From JABFRJ01 sp033812735 (GTDB lineage: Bacteria; Pseudomonadota; Alphaproteobacteria; Rhizobiales; Hyphomicrobiaceae): DNA of 15,088 bases. The translations under genes were made by a program, and so were the position numbers. This document shows positions 7,693-14,896 of this stretch, piece by piece. Location of the stretch: NCBI GenBank assembly GCA_033812735.1, contig JAPXTA010000124.1, positions 1 through 15,088 on the forward strand, given 5' to 3'. The notes beneath the pieces were generated by a model. That model had not been told where the DNA came from. It was given only the letters and a program-made list of their open reading frames with translations, and did not search any database. Each line of letters starts with the position of its first letter. Positions within the stretch are counted from its first letter, which is position 1.

Positions 7693-7735
7693 TTGCCGTT
7701 GCCAATAGTTCCAAAATAAAATTGAGTTTCAAACT
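7693..7735 (+). promoter_or_regulatory. Candidate promoter and MarR operator of the CoA ligase gene
   Basis: TTGCCG (7693-7698) and TAAAAT (7717-7722) are 18 bases apart and form a plausible promoter in an AT-rich pocket. Immediately downstream, near the expected transcription start, is the palindrome AGTTT-C-AAACT (7725-7735). It extends imperfectly to 7722-7738 with TT and AA on the flanks. It resembles the perfect AGTTTAAACT in the divergent promoter at 7006-7015. This suggests the ligase has its own promoter under the same regulator rather than relying on read-through from the MarR gene. Confidence 0.55.
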
Positions 7736-7769
7736 AAAAATGTCGGGTGGGAGCGGCAAGCCGCCCAAC

Positions 7770-7774
7770 GGAGG
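7770..7774 (+). promoter_or_regulatory. Ribosome binding site deciding the CoA ligase start
   Basis: GGAGG lies five bases before the ATG at 7780. This supports that start over an in-frame GTG at 7747, which would translate the ribosome binding site itself. Confidence 0.75.
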
Positions 7775-7779
7775 CACGC

Positions 7780-9477
7780 ATGTTCGGCAAGTGGTTGTCT
7801 GGCAAGAATAGCGACGCCGCCGCGCGCAAGGTGTCTGGCCGCGCCGACCTCGGCCCCTCAGCGCATGTCGACACGTTCGCACGCGATAATCTGCCCCCCG
7901 CCGGCCAATGGCCGAACATGCTGCTTGACCGGCCGGAGTTCCAGTATCCCGACTACATCAACGCCGCTGTCGAATTCACCGACCGGATCGTCGAGAAGGG
8001 CTTCGGCGACCACATCGCGCTGATCGGCAACGGACGCCAGCGCACCTACAAGGAGTTGAGCGACTGGACCAACCGGCTCGCTCACGCGCTGGTCGAAGAC
8101 TACGGCGTGAAGCCCGGCAATCGCGTGCTGATCCGCTCGGGGAATAACCCGGCGCTCGTGGCGGCATGGCTCGCGGCAACGAAGGCCGGCGCGGTCGTCG
8201 TCAACACGATGCCGATGCTGCGTGCGGGCGAACTCTCCAAGATTATCGACAAGGCGGAGGTGAGCCTCGCGCTCTGCGATAGCCGCATCGCCGACGAACT
8301 CGTCGCCGCGGCGAAAGAGAGCAAGTTCCTAAAAAAGGTCATCTCCTTCGACGGCACGTCAAACCACGACGCCGAACTCGACAGGATCGCGTTGTCGAAG
8401 CCGGTCAAGTTCGATGCGGTGAAGACCGGGCGCGACGATGTCGCCTTGCTTGGCTTCACGTCGGGCACGACCGGCGTGCCGAAGGCCACGATGCATTTCC
8501 ACCGCGACTTGCTGATCATCGCCGACGGTTACGCCCGCGAAGTCCTCAATCCGGGACCGAACGACGTGTTCGTCGGTTCCCCGCCCCTGGCGTTCACGTT
8601 CGGACTTGGCGGCCTTGCGATATTCCCGCTGCGCTTCGGCGCGGCCTCGGCATTGCTTGAGAATGCCTCGCCGCAGAACATGGTCGAAATCATTCAGAAG
8701 TACAAAGCGACGGTGTGCTTCACCGCGCCCACCGCATACCGCGTGATGCTGGCAGCGATGGAGGGTGGCGCCGATCTCTCGTCGCTGCGTGCGGCGGTGT
8801 CGGCGGGCGAGACGCTGCCGGCGCCTGTCTACGAGGACTGGGTGAAGAAAACAGGCAAGCCGATGCTCGACAGCATGGGCTCGACCGAGATGTTGCACGT
8901 CTTCATCTGTAACCGGCTGGACGATGCGCGCCCCGGCGTGACCGGCAAACCAGTCACCGGTTACGAGGTCCGCGTCGTCGATGACAACATGCAGGATGTG
9001 CCCGATGGCATGCCGGGCAAACTTGCTGTGCGTGGCCCAACGGGTTGCCGCTATCTCAACGACGACCGCCAGAGGGGCTATGTGCGCGATGGCTGGAACC
9101 TGACCGGCGACAGCTTCGTGCGCCACCCCGATGGCTATTTTTCGTTCGCGGCACGCACCGACGACATGATCATCTCGGCCGGCTACAACATCGCCGGGCC
9201 GGAAGTCGAAGCCGCGCTGCTGCGCCATCCCGATGTCGCCGAGTGCGCCGTGATCGGCCGGCCCGATGAAGAGCGCGGCCAGATCGTCGAAGCGCATGTG
9301 GTGCTGAAACCGGGCGTCGAGGCGGGTGATCTGCAAGTGAAGGTTCTACAAGATCACGTCAAGGCGACGATCGCGCCCTACAAGTATCCACGCAGCGTGA
9401 AGTTCGTGACCGCACTGCCGAAGACCGAGACCGGCAAGGTGCAGCGCTTCAGGTTGCGCGAGGCCGCTAAGCCTTGA
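7780..9477 (+). CDS. abmG: Aryl-CoA ligase, probable 2-aminobenzoate-CoA ligase
   Basis: This 565-residue adenylate-forming enzyme activates a carboxylic acid with ATP and couples it to CoA. The phosphate loop FTSGTTGVPK is at residues 226-235. SMGSTEM follows (A5 motif), then the TGD and RTDDMIISAGYNI segments around the hinge (A7-A8), and PKTETGK ends with the catalytic Lys553 (A10). The family resemblance is to benzoate/2-aminobenzoate-CoA ligases. Together with the divergent aminobenzoyl-CoA monooxygenase/reductase, this supports anthranilate-CoA ligase activity (EC 6.2.1.32) as the entry step of the pathway. Salicylate or another substituted benzoate is the main alternative. The product is a cytoplasmic enzyme by all signs. 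Its 3' end overlaps the convergent DNA ligase gene by 11 bases (9467-9477), and no terminator is visible there. Confidence 0.9.
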   Translation: MFGKWLSGKNSDAAARKVSGRADLGPSAHVDTFARDNLPPAGQWPNMLLDRPEFQYPDYINAAVEFTDRIVEKGFGDHIALIGNGRQRTYKELSDWTNRLAHALVEDYGVKPGNRVLIRSGNNPALVAAWLAATKAGAVVVNTMPMLRAGELSKIIDKAEVSLALCDSRIADELVAAAKESKFLKKVISFDGTSNHDAELDRIALSKPVKFDAVKTGRDDVALLGFTSGTTGVPKATMHFHRDLLIIADGYAREVLNPGPNDVFVGSPPLAFTFGLGGLAIFPLRFGAASALLENASPQNMVEIIQKYKATVCFTAPTAYRVMLAAMEGGADLSSLRAAVSAGETLPAPVYEDWVKKTGKPMLDSMGSTEMLHVFICNRLDDARPGVTGKPVTGYEVRVVDDNMQDVPDGMPGKLAVRGPTGCRYLNDDRQRGYVRDGWNLTGDSFVRHPDGYFSFAARTDDMIISAGYNIAGPEVEAALLRHPDVAECAVIGRPDEERGQIVEAHVVLKPGVEAGDLQVKVLQDHVKATIAPYKYPRSVKFVTALPKTETGKVQRFRLREAAKP

Positions 9478-10453
9478 GCTTGAACGACGGCGGGCGGACG
9501 ATATCTTCAGCGCGCTTGTCCTCGCGGAAATGCTTGAACGAAGCGTGACGCAAATTCCGGTCGGTAGTGAGGTCGCGATAGGAGACTTGCGCGACGAGTT
9601 TCGGTGCCACCCAGACCACGCCTGCCTGCTGCTTGCGGCTGAGTGTCGGCTTGAGCGGCGGTGTCTTGCGCTCGATGGATTGAAGGCCCTCCGCCATGGC
9701 GCGCGCTTCGGCGAGCGAAAAGCCGGTGCCGACGCGGCCGGCATAGACGATCGCGCCCTTGTCATAGAAGCCGAGGACGAGCGATCCGACCATCCCGGCG
9801 CCTGCCTTCGAAGGCACATAGCCGATGACGACGAATGGATCGGCCATAACACACTTGGATTTCGTCCAGTCGCCGTTGCGGCCCGAGCGGTAGGGGAGAT
9901 CGGTGCGCTTCGAAATGATGCCTTCGAGACCCATGCGGCAGGCATTTTGAAGAACGTCGCGGCCATCGCCGCTCATATGCGCGCTGTAGCGTAAGAAAAC
10001 GAGCGGCGGTTGGGCGCGCTTGATGATCCGCTCCAGCGCCACTTTCCGCGCGAGCAAGGGCTCGCCCCTGAGATCGCAGCCATCGAGATGGAGGAGGTCG
10101 AACGCCATCATGTGAATGTGTGCGGCCGAGCCAATCTTCAGTTCAGCTTGCAAGGATGAGAAATTGGAAACGCCGTTCGCGTCGAGCACGACGGCCTCGC
10201 AATCGATGGCGGCCGACTTGACAGCAAGCGCCGCAAAATCCTGCACGACGATGCCAAACCGATCCGCCCAGTCGAGCGCATTTCGCGTGAGCAGCCGCAC
10301 CTTGCCGGCCTCGATGAGCGCCTGAACGCGGTAGCCGTCGAACTTGATCTCGTGCACCCAGGTGTCGCCTTGCGGCGGTTCTGCCATCGCGAGCGCGAGG
10401 CAGGGCGGCGTGAACGCGAGTGCGGCCGCTGACGGCCCTTTGCGAACGATCAT
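9467..10453 (-). CDS. ligD: ATP-dependent DNA ligase, stand-alone LigD ligase domain
   Basis: This 328-residue protein matches the ligase domain of LigD, which seals breaks in bacterial non-homologous end joining. The nucleotidyl-transfer motif EIKFDGYR gives the adenylated Lys37. The nucleotidyltransferase domain contains AIDCEAVV and the GLEGIISKR segment with the later motif WTKSKC. An OB-fold follows from about residue 220, with VIGYVPSKAGAGMVGSLVLG. There is no polymerase or phosphoesterase domain in this reading frame; those are encoded by the preceding gene, whose stop overlaps this start by four bases (ATGA, 10453-10450). This is a natural two-gene split of LigD rather than obvious damage, since both parts have intact ends. 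It is the last gene of the ku operon. Confidence 0.9.
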   Translation of the reverse strand: MIVRKGPSAAALAFTPPCLALAMAEPPQGDTWVHEIKFDGYRVQALIEAGKVRLLTRNALDWADRFGIVVQDFAALAVKSAAIDCEAVVLDANGVSNFSSLQAELKIGSAAHIHMMAFDLLHLDGCDLRGEPLLARKVALERIIKRAQPPLVFLRYSAHMSGDGRDVLQNACRMGLEGIISKRTDLPYRSGRNGDWTKSKCVMADPFVVIGYVPSKAGAGMVGSLVLGFYDKGAIVYAGRVGTGFSLAEARAMAEGLQSIERKTPPLKPTLSRKQQAGVVWVAPKLVAQVSYRDLTTDRNLRHASFKHFREDKRAEDIVRPPSFKLKA

Positions 10454-12063
10454 GGCGAGCCGCCGATCAGCTTGCCGATCGCCATGCGGAGAGGCCGAGC
10501 GCTCTTATCGTAGTCGGACCAGGCAGTCGACTTGGCAATGAGGGCAGGCACGGTCCGGACCGTGAACCGCTGGGGATCGAGGCCTCTTTTAACTTGCGCC
10601 CACGTCAGTGGCATCGACACGGTCGCCCCAGGTCGCGCACGTGGTGACAGAGGCGCAACGGCCGTCGCCGTCTCGTCATTGCGCAAGTAGTCAATGAAGA
10701 TCTTCCCTGTCCGCTTCTTCTTCGACATCGTCGTAACATAGCGATCAGGCGCCTCGGCGGCGAGGCGCGCGGCTACTGTCTCGGCGAACAGCTTTGCCTG
10801 GTCCCAGCTGATCGTCTCATCGGGTGCGAGCGGCGTGACGACATGCAAGCCCTTGCCAGCGGTCGTCTTGCAGAAGGCGGCGAGGCCGATGGTTTCAAGC
10901 AGGGTCTTCATTTCCTTTGCGGCATCGACTACGGCGCCGAACGGCACATCCGGGGCAGGATCGAGATCGAAGATGAGGCGTCCTGGCACACGCGGCCGAT
11001 GCGGTGCACAGTTCCATGGATGGAATTCGAGAACGGAAAACTGCGCCATCGCGACGAGCGTCTGAGCGTCGTCGATCTGCACGTAAGGCTCGTGCGCGCG
11101 ATCCACGGCAATCGCGGACAGCGAGGCAGGCTGCCCGGCCATCGGATGACGTTGGAAGAATTGCTCGCCCTCGATGCCATCCGGGGCCCGAACGAACGAG
11201 CAGGGGCGGCCATGAAGATGGCGGATCATCCACGGCGACACCGCGAGAAGGTATGCGGCGAGGTCCTGTTTTGTGATCGGGTCGCGACCCGGCCAAAGAA
11301 CGCGGTCGGGATGCGTGAGCTTCGGCATCGTCGCCGTCGTCGATGGCGAGTCGGTGCTGCGCCGCGCGGCGGTCGCCTGCCGCGAGCGCGTGCTGGCGGT
11401 CTCATCCCACACGGCAGACCGCGCAATCGTCTTGCCGGATGTCATGAACGGCGTCGCGCCATCGCCCTTGCCCTTGGCGATCTGGTTCATCGTGCGTCCG
11501 GTGGCAACCGAGCGGTCCTTGGCCTGCACCGTGTCCTTGCCAGGTGTGGCATAGTCGTCCCTGTGTTTGATCAGCAGCCAGTTGTCGCGCGGCTCCCCGC
11601 TCCGCCGCTTCAATCGCACCAGCACGAAGCTGCCTTTGAGCTTCTCGCCGGCGAGTACGAATTTGAGCTCGCCGTCACGCAGGGTTTGCGCGGGCGCTTT
11701 GTCGCTCTCCGGCGCCCAGAATCCGCGGTCCCAGATCATCACGGTGCCGCCGCCGTATTCGCCTTCCGGGATCGTGCCTTCGAAATCGCCGTAGTCGAGC
11801 GGGTGGTCCTCGACTTCGACGGCGAGGCGCTTCTTTGCCGGATCGAGCGAGGGACCGCGTGTCACCGCCCACGACTTGAAGACACCGCCGACTTCGAGGC
11901 GGAGGTCGTAGTGAAGCCGCGTTGCATCGTGTTTTTGAATGACGAAGCGCAGATGCTCGCTCGGCTTGACCTTGTTCCCGCCGACCCCGCTCGGCTCCGA
12001 GGATTTAGCGAAGTCGCGCTTCGCCTGATAATCGGAAAGTGGCCGTGTCGCGGGTCGGGCCAT
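10450..12063 (-). CDS. ligD: LigD-type 3'-phosphoesterase and polymerase protein (no ligase domain)
   Basis: This 537-residue protein carries two LigD modules. The N-terminal phosphoesterase domain (about 35-190) has QKHDATRLHYDLRL with His45, His51, Asp53 and Arg55, and DHPLDY with His87, matching the metal and phosphate ligands of characterised LigD phosphoesterases. A low-complexity Ser/Thr/Ala/Arg linker follows at about 215-250. The C-terminal primase-like polymerase domain starts near KLTHPDRVLWPG and has the metal pair Asp366 and Asp368 in FDLDP, and Asp458 in FIDYLRN. It should trim and fill DNA ends before ligation. In well-known fused LigD proteins the ligase is in the same chain; here it is the next gene. 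The ATG at 12063 is preceded by GAGGCAGG and lies 23 bases after the ku stop, so one operon is likely. Confidence 0.92.
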   Translation of the reverse strand: MARPATRPLSDYQAKRDFAKSSEPSGVGGNKVKPSEHLRFVIQKHDATRLHYDLRLEVGGVFKSWAVTRGPSLDPAKKRLAVEVEDHPLDYGDFEGTIPEGEYGGGTVMIWDRGFWAPESDKAPAQTLRDGELKFVLAGEKLKGSFVLVRLKRRSGEPRDNWLLIKHRDDYATPGKDTVQAKDRSVATGRTMNQIAKGKGDGATPFMTSGKTIARSAVWDETASTRSRQATAARRSTDSPSTTATMPKLTHPDRVLWPGRDPITKQDLAAYLLAVSPWMIRHLHGRPCSFVRAPDGIEGEQFFQRHPMAGQPASLSAIAVDRAHEPYVQIDDAQTLVAMAQFSVLEFHPWNCAPHRPRVPGRLIFDLDPAPDVPFGAVVDAAKEMKTLLETIGLAAFCKTTAGKGLHVVTPLAPDETISWDQAKLFAETVAARLAAEAPDRYVTTMSKKKRTGKIFIDYLRNDETATAVAPLSPRARPGATVSMPLTWAQVKRGLDPQRFTVRTVPALIAKSTAWSDYDKSARPLRMAIGKLIGGSP

Positions 12064-12086
12064 GTAAAACCTGCCTCAGGTCTCCG

Positions 12087-12965
12087 TCAGGATGTCTTGC
12101 GCTTCTTCGGCGGCGCCTTGGCAGCAGCCTTGCGCGGCGCGGTCTCACCCTTGGCCGGAGCGGCTTTTTGCGACCGGCCCGGCTGACCGACACTGCGCTT
12201 CAAGGCTTCCATCAGGTCGACCACGTTGGCGCCGGTCGGGCGCGGCGAGTCTTCGTGTGCCACGATCTTGCGGCCACGCATCTTCTCTTGCACCAGGTCC
12301 TTGAGCGCGTCCTGGTAATGATCGCGATAGGCCGAGGGATCGAAGCGCGACGTCTTCTGCTCGATCAGCTGCACGGCAAGGTCAATCATTTCCTTCTGCG
12401 GCTTGGCTTTCGGCACCTCGGTGAAGAAGTCGGCGGGATCGCGCAGCTCGTCCGCATAGCGCAGCATCTCCATGACGAGGCCATCGCCGAGCGGCGCAAT
12501 CGCAACCAGCCACTCGCGCCCGCCGATGGTCACTTGCGCTAGACCGACACGTCCTGTTTTGGAGAGCGCGTCGCGGATCACCACGTAGCCTTCGCCCGCG
12601 AGCGCGTCTGCGGGCGCGACGAAGTACGGCCGCTCGAAGAAGCGGTAGTCGACCTCGCGCGCATCGACGAACTGCACGAGGTCGATCGTCTTCTTGCTCT
12701 CGAGCTTCAGCGCGTCGATCTCGTCAGGCTCGAGGATCACATAGGTGTCGGCATCGACCTCATAGCCCTTGGCAATGTCGGCGCTGTCGATCTTGCCGAT
12801 GCCCTGCACGACCTTTTCGTAGTGCACGCGCTTGCCGCTGGGCTTGTGGATCTGCCTGAAGCTGATCTCGCTCTTGCTCTCGACGGCGTTGTAGACTTCG
12901 ACCGCGATCGTCACCAGGCTGAGCCGCAGGTAACCCTTCCAATAGGCACGATGTCTCTTGGCCAT
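12087..12965 (-). CDS. ku: Non-homologous end-joining protein Ku
   Basis: This 292-residue protein is a bacterial Ku homologue, a homodimeric ring that binds double-strand break ends and recruits LigD. It begins with the typical WKGYLRLSLVTIAVEVYNAV and has FRQIHKPSGKRVHYEKV, EVDADTYVILEPDEIDALK and the FVAP/VVIRDAL core segments. The C-terminal tail, from about residue 265, is rich in Lys, Ala and Pro (ending PKKRKTS), like the basic DNA-binding extensions of other bacterial Ku proteins. The ATG at 12965 has GAGG nine bases upstream. A GTG at 13001 would add 12 unconvincing residues. It heads the ku-LigD operon. No clear promoter was recognised in the 143 bases before it, and I saw no GGAAC/CGTT-type EcfG general-stress element on the coding strand there. 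Confidence 0.95.
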   Translation of the reverse strand: MAKRHRAYWKGYLRLSLVTIAVEVYNAVESKSEISFRQIHKPSGKRVHYEKVVQGIGKIDSADIAKGYEVDADTYVILEPDEIDALKLESKKTIDLVQFVDAREVDYRFFERPYFVAPADALAGEGYVVIRDALSKTGRVGLAQVTIGGREWLVAIAPLGDGLVMEMLRYADELRDPADFFTEVPKAKPQKEMIDLAVQLIEQKTSRFDPSAYRDHYQDALKDLVQEKMRGRKIVAHEDSPRPTGANVVDLMEALKRSVGQPGRSQKAAPAKGETAPRKAAAKAPPKKRKTS

Positions 12966-13108
12966 GACGCAATACCTCGGGGGCGGTTTCGCATGAACCA
13001 CCGTATCTTGAGGCTAAGACGCCTGAAAGTCACAAAGGTTCGCCAATCGCGGTTAGGGCGGAACGCGGCAACCGTGAACGACTGAGGAACGCGAGGTAGC
13101 AGAGCGCC

Positions 13109-13411
13109 TCAGCGGCGGGGTATCGATCTGAAGGCCGGACGGTAGGGCGCGGCGATCGGTGCCGCGCGGGCCGACTGAGGCGAGGACGGCTGGATGATAA
13201 CGGGCCGCATGGGATAGACGCCCGCGGAGAAACCGTCGTCGAAGTAGCACACGGGCTCGCTTCTGACGCAGCGGCCATTGACTTCGACGATGCAGAGATC
13301 GCGGCAACGGATGTCCGCCGCCTGAGCCGGAACTGCCAACACAGGGACAAATGTTGATGCGGCCGATGCCGCCACACCCGCAATAAAACAAAGCCGAACG
13401 ATACGCTGCAT
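13109..13411 (-). CDS. Small exported cysteine-containing protein, function unknown
   Basis: This 100-residue reading frame begins with a typical Sec signal peptide: MQRIVR, a hydrophobic stretch to about residue 27 and AQA just before a likely cleavage after residue 31. The short mature part holds four cysteines (36, 40, 48, 55; spacing C-x3-C-x7-C-x6-C), which could form two disulfides. A Pro/Ser/Ala/Arg-rich tail without cysteine ends in RSIPRR. The ATG at 13411 is preferred because the signal peptide then starts directly and GGGAGA lies just upstream. An in-frame upstream start at 13465 would put 18 extra residues before it. The family is not recognised. It follows the aminotransferase gene by about 95 bases, which contain a strong inverted repeat. 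Overlapping frames on the same strand lack a signal-peptide pattern. Confidence 0.6.
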   Translation of the reverse strand: MQRIVRLCFIAGVAASAASTFVPVLAVPAQAADIRCRDLCIVEVNGRCVRSEPVCYFDDGFSAGVYPMRPVIIQPSSPQSARAAPIAAPYRPAFRSIPRR

Positions 13412-13450
13412 GAGACGTCTCCCGGTGAGAGCACACTGCCGTGCTCTCAC
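13412..13450 (-). repeat. Leader hairpin and palindrome before the small exported protein
   Basis: A perfect 10-bp inverted repeat, GTGAGAGCAC (13425-13434) and GTGCTCTCAC (13441-13450), has a 6-base spacer. Three bases nearer the gene is the perfect palindrome GAGACGTCTC (13412-13421), which touches the start codon and overlaps the GGGAGA ribosome binding site. In mRNA the large stem would fold just before the binding site. It has no T tract, so it does not look like an intrinsic terminator of the aminotransferase gene. A protein-binding operator or a translation-control structure is possible. Confidence 0.5.
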
Positions 13451-13479
13451 TTGCGGGACTATCACGGCTTTTCGAGCTT

Positions 13480-13503
13480 ACGCTGTATCGCGAGAGACAG
13501 CGT
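13480..13503 (-). repeat. Inverted repeat just past the aminotransferase stop
   Basis: ACGCTGT (13480-13486) and ACAGCGT (13497-13503) form a 7-bp stem with a 10-base loop, beginning two bases after the aminotransferase stop at 13506. It could be a 3' end structure. No T tract follows in the leftward direction, so an intrinsic terminator is not well supported. Confidence 0.3.
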
Positions 13504-13505
13504 GC

Positions 13506-14756
13506 TCACCCGGCCCGCAGGCTGCTGATCGCTGCGTTGACGCCGCCGGAGGTATGCGGAATGCCCGCGTCGGCCATCGCCATTTCGACGGTGGCGATGG
13601 CGCCGAGCACCATCGGCTCGTTCAAATCGCCGAGGTGGCCGATGCGGAATACGCGGCCCATCAGCGGCCCGAGGCCGCCGCCCAGGGAAAGATTGTAGCG
13701 GTTGAGCGCGTGCTTGCGGAACACGTTGGCATCATGACCATCCGGCACCAGGATGGCGGAAACGCTGTCGGAGGCACGCGACGGATCGGCGCAGAGCAAT
13801 TCGAGGCCGGCGATTTTGCCGTCGATACCCTTGGCTGAAATCTTCACGCTGTTCTTGACGCCACCGCCCCAATGCGACACCGCGGCTCGTACCGCCGAGG
13901 CAAGGCGATGGTGGCGGGCGAACACGTTCTCGAGACCCTCGTCGTCGATGACACGGATGGCTTCGTCCAAACCGAAGAACAGATGCACCGGCGTGGTGCC
14001 CGGGAAGCGTTGCGGCGTCATCGCCTGCATGGCCTTCCAGCCCCAGTAGCTCTTCGGCGTCGCGACGGTCTCGGCACGCGCCATGGCCTTGCCGGAGATA
14101 CCGGTAAAGGACATGCCGGTGATCATCATCAGCCCCTTCTGGCTGCCGCCGACGACGACATCGACACCCCACTCGTCCATCCGGAAGTCGAACGAGCCGA
14201 GCGAAGAAATCGTGTCGGAGAGCAACAGTGCCGGATGCTTGGCTCGGTTCATCGCCTTGCGAACGTCGGCGATGGGGGTCGCAACGCCGGTCGCCGTCTC
14301 GTTGTGGACGACGAGAACGCCCTTGATCTCATGCGCCGTGTCGGCGGCAAGACGCTTTTCGACCTCGGCCATCGACACGCCGGTCCGCCAGTCGGCCGCC
14401 AGCGTCTCGACCTTGTAGCCGAGCGAGCGAGCCATATCGGACCAGTTCGCCGAGAAGTGCCCGCTTTCGAGCATCAGGATGGTCTCGCCAGGCGTAAAGC
14501 AGTTGACGAGCGAGGCCTCCCACGCGCCGTGCCCGTTGGAGCCGTAGAACAACACGGTCTGCTTGGTCTTCAGAACCCGCTTCACGCCCTCGGTCGCCCG
14601 CGCCTGGATCTCCAGGAAAGCCGGGTCGAAGAAATCCATCGTCGCCCGATTCATGGCGCCGAGGATGCGGTCGGGGATGTTGGTCGGACCCGGATTGAAG
14701 AAGAACTGGCGGCCGCGCGGACGGGCGGCGTTCGATCCGGATGTGCTCATCGACAT
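13506..14756 (-). CDS. Class V aminotransferase, serine/alanine-glyoxylate aminotransferase type
   Basis: This 416-residue PLP enzyme belongs to the alanine-glyoxylate/serine-glyoxylate aminotransferase group. It starts with FFFNPGPTNIPDRIL, has the PLP-binding YGSNGHGAWE segment and HNETATG, and carries the cofactor lysine, Lys207, in GGSQKGLMM. It ends with the family region GGGLGPLMGRVFRIGHLGDL. Serine-glyoxylate transamination to hydroxypyruvate and glycine is the most likely role, in glyoxylate or one-carbon metabolism. Related 2-aminoethylphosphonate or alanine-glyoxylate activities cannot be excluded. The ATG at 14756 has AAGGA about nine bases upstream; an ATG two codons later is an equal alternative. 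No metabolic partner is visible beside it, apart from the partial divergent gene at the right edge. No clear promoter was recognised. Confidence 0.9.
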   Translation of the reverse strand: MSMSTSGSNAARPRGRQFFFNPGPTNIPDRILGAMNRATMDFFDPAFLEIQARATEGVKRVLKTKQTVLFYGSNGHGAWEASLVNCFTPGETILMLESGHFSANWSDMARSLGYKVETLAADWRTGVSMAEVEKRLAADTAHEIKGVLVVHNETATGVATPIADVRKAMNRAKHPALLLSDTISSLGSFDFRMDEWGVDVVVGGSQKGLMMITGMSFTGISGKAMARAETVATPKSYWGWKAMQAMTPQRFPGTTPVHLFFGLDEAIRVIDDEGLENVFARHHRLASAVRAAVSHWGGGVKNSVKISAKGIDGKIAGLELLCADPSRASDSVSAILVPDGHDANVFRKHALNRYNLSLGGGLGPLMGRVFRIGHLGDLNEPMVLGAIATVEMAMADAGIPHTSGGVNAAISSLRAG

Positions 14757-14853
14757 GGCTTAAGGTCCTTCCCCTGAATTTTGCCCCGGAAACCTGTACC
14801 GCCGAGGGTCGAAAGTCCACTGCGCGGATCGAGCGCGGGCGGCGCCCTGGCGC

Positions 14854-14885
14854 ATTGCATGCAAGACGCATCGCATGCAAGACGC
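14854..14885. repeat. Tandem 16-base repeat containing TTGCATGCAA
   Basis: Two adjacent 16-base units, ATTGCATGCAAGACGC (14854-14869) and ATCGCATGCAAGACGC (14870-14885), differ at one position. The first contains the perfect palindrome TTGCATGCAA (14855-14864), and the second has TCGCATGCAA at the same place. The spacing is near one and a half helical turns. The placement between divergent genes suggests regulator binding, though a simple duplication is possible. Confidence 0.6.
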
Positions 14886-14896
14886 CTCGCGTTCTG

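Noticed and set aside
10843..12186. Long plus-strand open frame of 447 codons
   Set aside because: It lies fully antisense to the LigD phosphoesterase-polymerase and ku genes, which have intact catalytic motifs. Its translation is rich in Arg, Ala and Gly without family features, as expected of a GC-rich shadow frame.
12966..13108. Search for a promoter or small gene before ku
   Set aside because: Only weak -35-like TTGTGA without a proper -10 box was seen, no GGAAC/CGTT-type pair on the coding strand, and no credible short gene.
13425..13450. Inverted repeat considered as the aminotransferase terminator
   Set aside because: No T tract follows in the leftward direction, and the stem lies against the next gene's ribosome binding site. 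It is listed as a leader repeat instead.
14854..14885. CRISPR-like repeat
   Set aside because: There are only two units, they are adjacent without spacers, and no cas gene is present.
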